From contig NZ_JBAJJM010000024.1 of assembly GCF_036880405.1 (NCBI RefSeq), positions 1 through 11,760 on the forward strand: DNA of 11,760 nt, written 5' to 3'. This document shows, piece by piece, positions 6,313-11,760 of the stretch. The notes below the pieces were generated by a model, which saw nothing but the letters and a program-made list of their open reading frames with translations, was not told the DNA's origin and did no database searches. How positions within the stretch are numbered: the first letter of the stretch is position 1; each line of letters begins with the position of its first letter. The position numbers were made by a program, and so were the translations under genes. This DNA is from Mannheimia indoligenes (GTDB taxonomy: Bacteria; Pseudomonadota; Gammaproteobacteria; Enterobacterales; Pasteurellaceae).

Positions 6313-6444
6313 TTATTTTCTATACCTCTCATCAGTCAGCGTATGTAAAAACGCTTCTAATGCCTGAATGGTTTTATCTGCTAAATTATTAGTATTGTTA
6401 TCTGATAGTTTCACTCTCTGGTTGTATTTCGTTTCTGTTTTTAA
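6313..6444 (-). pseudogene. Possible C-terminal gene remnant or tiny ORF
   Basis: The minus strand is open for 43 codons from just after a TGA (6445-6447) to a TAA at 6313-6315. The end reads NNLADKTIQALEAFLHTLTDERYRK, an amphipathic and natural-looking C-terminus. There is no ATG; a GTG at 6414 would give about 33 residues (first residues MKLSDNNTNN) but has only a poor ribosome site. The best reading is a decayed fragment of an older gene, though a chance open frame cannot be excluded. I do not recognise the family. Confidence 0.3.
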
Positions 6445-6578
6445 TCAAAGAACAGTTAGATAGTAAATTTAACTCCTAAAAAATGATTTTTAACTATTTG
6501 AATTTATTAATATTTTTATGAACAAAAATAGATATTATCTATCTTTACAATTAATTTACTCTTTTCTAAATTGCTATA
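6445..6578. other. AT-rich non-coding stretch upstream of the large adhesin
   Basis: No supported gene lies here. It contains a small dyad, ATAGAT-ATT-ATCTAT at 6528-6542, about 37 bases upstream of the adhesin -35 element, which could be a regulator site. I see no long homopolymer or short tandem repeat that would indicate phase variation. Confidence 0.4.
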
Positions 6579-6607
6579 CAGACAGCCTAATCATTAATCT
6601 ATATAAT
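6579..6607 (+). promoter_or_regulatory. Promoter of the large adhesin gene
   Basis: CAGACA (6579-6584, 4 of 6 to the -35 consensus) and a perfect TATAAT (6602-6607) are 17 bases apart. Transcription would start near 6614, giving a leader of about 60 bases. The leader ends in a TAGGGA ribosome site (6663-6668), 6 bases before the ATG. Confidence 0.75.
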
Positions 6608-6674
6608 GCGTCCCATTTAAGTAGTAATGTTGCAGCTTGAATATTTCACATATAAACCTTATTAGGGATTCTTA

Positions 6675-9600
6675 ATGAATAAAATTTTTAAAATTGTTTT
6701 TAACAAAGAAACGGGTGTATTTACCGCAGTGGCTGAATTTGCCAAAGCACAGGGCAAATCATCTTCTTGTACAGTCGGCTCTAAAAGCTCAAGATTTGTT
6801 GCACAAACGTTCACTTTAACTGCATTAGCAGCGGGGATGATGCTATCATCATCAGTATGGGCTTACTCATCTCTGAATGGTCGTGTTACAGGTGGAGATG
6901 CTGATAAAACGCTTGCTATGATGGATAATGCCGTTGTGCAAGCGAGCGAAGGTATTGCTATTGGTAACGGAGCTATATCTTACTCCAATTCTTCAGGTCA
7001 GGCAGCTCAAAACGTAGCTCTTGGTCATGAAGCAAAAGCGATTACAGGTGGTGTAGCTATTGGCTATCAAGCTAATACATTAAATAGCTCCGGGCAAAGA
7101 GGCGAGAATCAGCAGTCAGTTGCTATCGGTTATCAAACCGTTGCTTCGGGTGATCAATCAACTGCTTTAGGTGCTCAAGCAAAGGCTGCCGGTAATTCGT
7201 CTGTTGCAATTGGTGGTGATGATTTAGACAAAGTAGCTAGTTCTCAACCCCCGGTTTGGAACAATCAAACTCTTACGGCTGAACAAGCTAAAGCTTTTAA
7301 TAATACGGCTGCTGCTAAAAAATATGAGCAATTGACTGGTGATATTTTAGTACACTTTGAAAATAGCCTTGTGGGTGGAAATCAGGTAACTAGAACGCCA
7401 GGTATGCCTAATCGTTACACAGGAACTGAAGCTGGAGAGGGTTCAGTTGCTGTTGGTGTGCAATCTCAAGCTAAGGGAGCGTTGGCAACAGCCTTTGGTA
7501 CCCGTACTTCAGCTAGCGGTACTGCTTCTGTGGCATTAGGTGTAGGTGCATTAGCTACTAAAGATGGTTCATTTGCTGGTGCTGCCGGTGCTCAATCGAC
7601 AGGAATATCATCTATTGCATTAGGTACTGGTTCTAAAGCTCAAGGCAATCAATCTCTTGCTATGGGTGATAGTGCCCAAGCGACAGCTGATAATGCCTAT
7701 GCTATTGGTACAGACGCAAAGGCAACAGAAGTAGGTGCTATTGCTCAGGGTCTAACAGCGAATGCAAGTGCCGTTTCAGCTATCTCTATCGGTCGTGAAA
7801 CGAACGCCACTAAAGAAAATGCTGTAGCATTAAGCCGCCTTGCAAATGCAACAGGCGAAGCAGCCAATGCAATTGGTTTCAGATCAGAAGCTCACGGGAC
7901 TAACTCTGTTGCACTAGGTACTCAGACAGTAGCAGCTGCAGGAGCGACAGCAGCTGTGGCTATCGGTGAACAAGCGAATGCAAGCAATACCAAATCGATT
8001 GCTATCGGTGCTGCATCGAAAAGTAGTGGTGATAAATCTATCGCTGTGGGCGACTCAGCCAATGCGACTAACACGCACTCATTTGCAATGGGTGGTCAGT
8101 CATTATCAACGGGTACAAATGCTGTGGCTGTTGGCTCTAACACTAAAGCAACCGGTAACTTCTCTACTGCCATCTCAAACAATGCTAACGCATCAGCTCA
8201 TCAATCATTAGCTGTGGGTGTAGATTCTGTAGCATCTAAAACTTATGCAACAGCAATTGGTTCTTCTGCTAAAGCAATGGGTACCGGTAGTTATGCGGGC
8301 GGTCGTGAAGCCAATGCAACTGCAGATTATGCCATCGCAGTTGGTAACAAGGCATCATCAGCTGCTAATGGTTCTATCGCTATTGGTAATGAATCAAGCG
8401 TAATATCAACTGGTACTAACTCTGTTGCATTAGGTTACAAGGCATCAGCGACTCAGCAGAGCAGTACTTCACTAGGGCGTGAAGCAACTACCGCGTCAAA
8501 CTATAGTACCGCAGTAGGTGCTAATGCAAACGTTGGCGAAAATTTAATTGGTGCGGTGGCATTAGGTACATTCTCTACTGCTCAAGCCGGTGTTAGCACA
8601 AATGAAGCAACAGTAAATGGCATTACCTATAGTGGTTTTGCAGGTAATAGTATTCTGCACAGATCTGGCACAGAAAGCTATGTTGTATCGGTGGGTGATG
8701 CGAATACAAAACGCCAAATTCAAAATGTCGCAGCAGGTCAAATTACGAACACCTCGACTGATGCAATTAACGGTTCACAGCTTTATATGGTGGCTGATGA
8801 AGTTGCGAAATCAAGAGAGAAAGTAACTTCAGATGATAAAACTGTTACGGTAAAAGAATCAAAAGACTCAAGTAGTTCAACTGTATTTGATTTGTCTATC
8901 AACAAATCAAAACTACAAGTACGCCAGCCAGCAGATGACTTTGTATATCCAGATGCCGTTGTTGTTGAGGCAGCTACAGGCAAAGTATTTGCTCCGAATG
9001 AAGAGCCAGCCCCAACATTCGTAACCGCTGATGTACTGGCTAATACCGTTGCTAACTCAGGCTTTAGAGTAGCAGGTAACGGCACAGCCACCGAAGAAGT
9101 CGTGAATCCAGGCGACACCGTAAACTTCGTAGATGGTAATGGCACAAAAGCAACCGCTTCAGTAGTTGATGGTAAAAATACAGTTAAATATGATGTAAAA
9201 GTTGATAACAACACCATCAAAGTAGGCACAGACGGTAACCTAACGGTTAATACCGATGCTCTGCCAAAAGCAGAAACACCGAAAAACTACTTCCATACCA
9301 ATGCTACAGGTCAAGTTCAAACAGGTAATGATACCAACTTAGATAATGTTGATGGAATTGGTGGGGCTAAAGGTGTAAATGCATTAGCAGCGGGTATCAA
9401 TGCACAAGCTAATAAACAAGGTGATATGGCGATTGGTACTGGGGCAGTAGCAGATGGTTTCGATACTAATCCAGATGCTACGAACTCAGGTTCTGCTATG
9501 GCTATTGGTACAAATGCTAAAGCGAATGGCTTTGTAAGTATGGCATTAGGTGAAGAATCGAATGCGACTAAAAATGGTGCATTAGCTGTAGGTAGTAAAG

Positions 9601-11760
9601 CTAAAGCAACAGAGGGCAGTGCTGTTGCTCTAGGACGTGGTGCAGTTTCTTCAGGTGAATCAGCAACAGCTTTAGGTGCAAGTTCAACTGCTGCTGCTAA
9701 ATTTAGTATTGCATCAGGTGTTCAATCTCAGGCAGTTGGTATTCAGTCTATTGCTTTAGGTCGTGCATCAGTTTCTGGTTCACAAACAGCTACAGATACA
9801 ATCGCTATTGGTTCTTCATCAAAAGCTACTGAAACAAATGGTATTGCGATCGGTACATCTACTGTAGTAAGCGTAGTTGATGGTGTTGCGTTAGGTAGTA
9901 AATCAGTTGCAAGTACAGACAAAGGTATCGTTGGTGCTAACCCATTAGATGCAAATAAAGATGAATCTCCAGCTTGGAAATCAACGGCAGCAGCTGTGTC
10001 TGTGGGCGACGTAGGTAATGGTATTACACGACAAATTACCTCTGTAGCAGCAGGTACAGAAGATACTGATGCGGTAAACGTAGCACAATTAAAAGCAGTA
10101 GCGAATGCAGCTAGAACGAAAGTGGTTGAAGGCGATAATATCGACGTTAGTGAAAGTAAAAATGATGATGGTAGTATTACTTATACTGTAGCAACTAAGA
10201 AAGATTTAGTGGTTGATAGCGTTAAAGCTGGCGATACTACAATCAATAATGAAGGCTTAAAAGTTGGCGATGTAACCGTAACTAACTCGCCGATTACCGT
10301 AAATGGCGATACTGTTAATAACATTAATGAAGCTATTAACAAAACGGCAGAACAAGCATTTAAACCATTAACTTTCGGTGGCGATAAAGGTAACGATGTA
10401 ACTCGTAAACTGGGCGAAAAAGTAAATGTTAAGGGTGGAGCGACTGGCGAGCTTTCTAGTGGCAATATTGCTGTTGAAGCAGACGGTACAGATACGTTAA
10501 ACATTAAATTAGCTAAAGAGCTTAAAGATATCAATAGTATCACTATCAATAATGGTCCAACTATTAATAATAATGGTATTAATATGGACGGCGATAAGAT
10601 CACTAATCTTAAAGATGGTGAAGATGATGGTGATGCAGTAAATGTTAAGCAATTAAAAGAATCTAAAGAAACGGTTATTTCTAAAGATAATTCAATCAAA
10701 GTAACTACAGGCAAAAATGCTAATGGTGCAAATGAATTTGACTTATCTGTGAATAAGACTGAGTTAAAAGATGATAACAAAGATGGTAAAGTTGATGCCC
10801 CTTCAAATGAAGATGGCGACAAATTAGTAGATGCTAAAACAGTTGCTGATGCAATCAACAATTCTGGCTTTAAATTAACAACTTCTGCAAGTGCAGGGGA
10901 AGTATCTGGCACAACAGAAGAGTTAATTAACCCGGGCGATATCGTAACGATTGATGCAGGTAACAACATTAAAGTTACCCAAGCTGCAGGTAAAATTACG
11001 GTTGAAACTAAAGATAACGTAACTTTCGGTGAGAAAGGTGAAGACGGTAAACCAGGTAAAGACGGTTCTGTTGGTGTAAACGGTAAAGACGGTTCAGCTG
11101 TTACCCTTAACGGTAAAGATGGTTCTATCGGCTTAAACGGCAAAGACGGTAAAGATGGTTTAACCTTTAAATCAGAAGCTGGTCCGCAAGGCGTGAACGG
11201 CGATAAAGGTGAAAACGGTTTACCGGGTAAAGATGGTACAACTCGTATTGTTTACCAACCAACTAATCCGGACGGTACACCAAATGGCGAGCCGGAGCAG
11301 GTTGCAACCTTAAACGATGGTTTAATCTTTACCGGTAATAACGAAGCGTTAAACCGCCACAAATTAAACACAGTCGTGAAAATTGTGGGTGATGGTGTTG
11401 ATAAAGCAGCTTCGGATAGCTTCAAATCAGCTGTAGGTAATATTAATGTAGTTGCAGATAAGAACGACACATTAACCATTCAGTTAAATAAAGATCTGAA
11501 AGATATTGATAGTATTACGGTAAATAACGGTCCGACTATCAATGGCGACGGTATCAATATGAACGGCGATACCATTACCAATCTTGGGGATGGTAAAGAA
11601 GATGGTGATGCAGTAAATGTTAAGCAAATGAAAGCAAGCCGTACAACGGTAACTTCAAGTGATAACAGCATCAGTGTTGTAGATACTAATAATGGTAAGG
11701 GTGATAACTTTGCTTACGACATCAAAGTAAATAATCAAGCGGTTGTTGAGAATGCTCAAA
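6675..11760 (+). CDS. Giant trimeric autotransporter adhesin, N-terminal part (3' end outside window)
   Basis: A YadA/Hia-type surface adhesin, open from the ATG at 6675 to the right edge (1695 codons, no stop). Residues 1-28 (MNKIFKIVFNKETG...) are the extended signal peptide region (ESPR) typical of very large autotransporters; a hydrophobic core and the cleavage site SVWA/YSS follow (cut after residue 63). Head 1 (about 93-670) is a YadA-like beta-roll built of SVAIGxxAxAxG units, with a roughly 70-residue insert at 183-254. A neck with DAINGSQLY ends near 700. Next comes a stalk-type beta domain (about 700-895), head 2 (about 898-1105), a second neck with DTDAVNVAQLK (about 1107-1141), stalk modules containing TTINNEGLKVGDV and SITINNGPTINNNGINM, and a collagen-like Gly-X-Y segment (about 1452-1521), then a repeat of the stalk module. 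The anchor must lie to the right. No Cys occurs after the signal region. It is paralogous to the adhesin ending at 620. Ligand unknown. Confidence 0.95.
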   Translation, partial: MNKIFKIVFNKETGVFTAVAEFAKAQGKSSSCTVGSKSSRFVAQTFTLTALAAGMMLSSSVWAYSSLNGRVTGGDADKTLAMMDNAVVQASEGIAIGNGAISYSNSSGQAAQNVALGHEAKAITGGVAIGYQANTLNSSGQRGENQQSVAIGYQTVASGDQSTALGAQAKAAGNSSVAIGGDDLDKVASSQPPVWNNQTLTAEQAKAFNNTAAAKKYEQLTGDILVHFENSLVGGNQVTRTPGMPNRYTGTEAGEGSVAVGVQSQAKGALATAFGTRTSASGTASVALGVGALATKDGSFAGAAGAQSTGISSIALGTGSKAQGNQSLAMGDSAQATADNAYAIGTDAKATEVGAIAQGLTANASAVSAISIGRETNATKENAVALSRLANATGEAANAIGFRSEAHGTNSVALGTQTVAAAGATAAVAIGEQANASNTKSIAIGAASKSSGDKSIAVGDSANATNTHSFAMGGQSLSTGTNAVAVGSNTKATGNFSTAISNNANASAHQSLAVGVDSVASKTYATAIGSSAKAMGTGSYAGGREANATADYAIAVGNKASSAANGSIAIGNESSVISTGTNSVALGYKASATQQSSTSLGREATTASNYSTAVGANANVGENLIGAVALGTFSTAQAGVSTNEATVNGITYSGFAGNSILHRSGTESYVVSVGDANTKRQIQNVAAGQITNTSTDAINGSQLYMVADEVAKSREKVTSDDKTVTVKESKDSSSSTVFDLSINKSKLQVRQPADDFVYPDAVVVEAATGKVFAPNEEPAPTFVTADVLANTVANSGFRVAGNGTATEEVVNPGDTVNFVDGNGTKATASVVDGKNTVKYDVKVDNNTIKVGTDGNLTVNTDALPKAETPKNYFHTNATGQVQTGNDTNLDNVDGIGGAKGVNALAAGINAQANKQGDMAIGTGAVADGFDTNPDATNSGSAMAIGTNAKANGFVSMALGEESNATKNGALAVGSKAKATEGSAVALGRGAVSSGESATALGASSTAAAKFSIASGVQSQAVGIQSIALGRASVSGSQTATDTIAIGSSSKATETNGIAIGTSTVVSVVDGVALGSKSVASTDKGIVGANPLDANKDESPAWKSTAAAVSVGDVGNGITRQITSVAAGTEDTDAVNVAQLKAVANAARTKVVEGDNIDVSESKNDDGSITYTVATKKDLVVDSVKAGDTTINNEGLKVGDVTVTNSPITVNGDTVNNINEAINKTAEQAFKPLTFGGDKGNDVTRKLGEKVNVKGGATGELSSGNIAVEADGTDTLNIKLAKELKDINSITINNGPTINNNGINMDGDKITNLKDGEDDGDAVNVKQLKESKETVISKDNSIKVTTGKNANGANEFDLSVNKTELKDDNKDGKVDAPSNEDGDKLVDAKTVADAINNSGFKLTTSASAGEVSGTTEELINPGDIVTIDAGNNIKVTQAAGKITVETKDNVTFGEKGEDGKPGKDGSVGVNGKDGSAVTLNGKDGSIGLNGKDGKDGLTFKSEAGPQGVNGDKGENGLPGKDGTTRIVYQPTNPDGTPNGEPEQVATLNDGLIFTGNNEALNRHKLNTVVKIVGDGVDKAASDSFKSAVGNINVVADKNDTLTIQLNKDLKDIDSITVNNGPTINGDGINMNGDTITNLGDGKEDGDAVNVKQMKASRTTVTSSDNSISVVDTNNGKGDNFAYDIKVNNQAVVENAQ
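6951..8684 (+). repeat. Head 1: YadA-like beta-roll repeats
   Basis: Degenerate units of about 14 residues of the form SVAIGxxAxAxG run through residues 93-670, for example NVALGHEAKAITG, SVAIGYQTVASG, SIAIGAASKSSG and SVALGYKASATQ. Each unit is one turn of a left-handed beta-roll in known YadA heads. The series is broken once, by an insert at 7221-7439. The DNA copies differ enough that this is an old protein repeat, not a fresh tandem duplication. Confidence 0.88.
9366..9992 (+). repeat. Head 2: second block of YadA-like beta-roll repeats
   Basis: Residues about 898-1106 resume the pattern after a neck and a beta domain: DMAIGTGAVADG, AMAIGTNAKANG, SMALGEESNATK, ALAVGSKAKATEG, SAVALGRGAVSSG, and more. 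It ends in a segment with SPAWKSTAAAVSVGD that leads into the second neck. Two heads along one fibre imply an extended, beaded structure. Confidence 0.87.
10524..10652 (+). repeat. Adhesin stalk module, copy A
   Basis: Encodes KDINSITINNGPTINNNGIN followed by MDGDKITNLKDGEDDGDAVN and VKQ. It is similar in protein and DNA to the stretch at 11499-11627, exactly 975 bases (325 codons) further on. The final 27 bases (10626-10652) are identical between copies. Confidence 0.85.
11028..11237 (+). repeat. Collagen-like Gly-X-Y segment in the adhesin
   Basis: About 70 residues run in Gly-X-Y steps with two breaks: about seven triplets starting GEKGEDGKPGKDG, a break at SAVTLN, five triplets, a break at LTFKSEA, then seven triplets including GPQG and GLPGKDG. 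At the DNA level the 14-mer GGTAAAGACGGTTC occurs at 11055-11068 and again at 11082-11095, so slippage could change its length. Confidence 0.8.
11499..11627 (+). repeat. Adhesin stalk module, copy B
   Basis: Encodes KDIDSITVNNGPTINGDGIN, MNGDTITNLGDGKEDGDAVN and VKQ, the second copy of the module at 10524-10652. The sequence after it (RTTVTSSDNSISVV) also parallels copy A (KETVISKDNSIKV). A third, more distant relative lies in the other adhesin near bases 231-335. Confidence 0.85.

Noticed and set aside
6445..6674. Phase-variable repeat tract before the adhesin
   Set aside because: I looked for long homopolymers or short tandem repeats near the promoter and start codon and saw only ordinary AT-rich sequence.
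7966..8211. Plus-strand open frames inside the adhesin (7966-8211 and 8617-8826)
   Set aside because: They are out-of-frame readings of the beta-roll repeats. The adhesin frame itself is continuous through both.
6951..8684. CRISPR-like or fresh tandem repeat array
   Set aside because: The regular spacing comes from degenerate protein repeats of about 14 residues. There are no identical repeats with unique spacers.
10181..11143. A 320-codon open frame on the minus strand opposite the large adhesin
   Set aside because: It is antisense to a clearly coding adhesin frame. The product is a low-complexity Leu/Ser/Pro/Val sequence, as expected from reading Asn/Gly/Asp/Lys-rich codons backwards, and there is no ribosome site. 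The minus-strand frames at 14-370, 8783-9229, 11252-11479 and 11480-11671 fail for the same reason.

Overview
The window looks like chromosomal DNA of a Pasteurellaceae bacterium from the Actinobacillus/Mannheimia/Bibersteinia side of the family. The basis is the repeated 9-base DNA-uptake core ACAAGCGGT (the Apl-type uptake signal sequence, USS), often arranged as inverted pairs just after genes, together with close matches to known gammaproteobacterial housekeeping proteins and two trimeric autotransporter adhesins. The species cannot be fixed from the sequence alone.

Layout. (1) Bases 1-620 are the C-terminal end of one trimeric autotransporter adhesin (TAA), running in from the left edge and closed by a strong terminator. 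(2) Bases 750-2761, minus strand, hold metJ (methionine repressor), yhdT (small membrane protein) and panF (sodium/pantothenate symporter). A terminator-like hairpin lies between metJ and yhdT. The metJ promoter region carries a perfect met box within an imperfect tandem array, which points to autoregulation. (3) Bases 2918-5117, plus strand, hold mlaA (outer-membrane lipid-asymmetry lipoprotein) and mpl (murein tripeptide recycling ligase), separated by a USS-containing dyad. (4) Bases 5124-6308 form a small accessory-looking block: a RhuM-family gene bracketed by two identical 37-base USS hairpins. (5) Bases 6309-6674 are a gene-poor gap with a possible gene remnant on the minus strand and a good promoter for the next gene. 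(6) From 6675 to the right edge a second, much larger TAA gene is open for at least 1695 codons without a stop. It shows an extended signal peptide, two YadA-like beta-roll heads, two necks, stalk modules and a collagen-like Gly-X-Y segment.

How it fits together. The core genes concern the cell envelope (mlaA, mpl), cofactor precursor uptake (panF) and methionine control (metJ). They are framed by two same-strand surface adhesin genes, which makes this a likely site of strain variation. I found no clear new multi-gene system. The points most worth checking are the rhuM cassette between identical USS hairpins, the paired adhesin loci and the domain build of the large adhesin. No tRNA, rRNA, CRISPR array or insertion sequence was seen.
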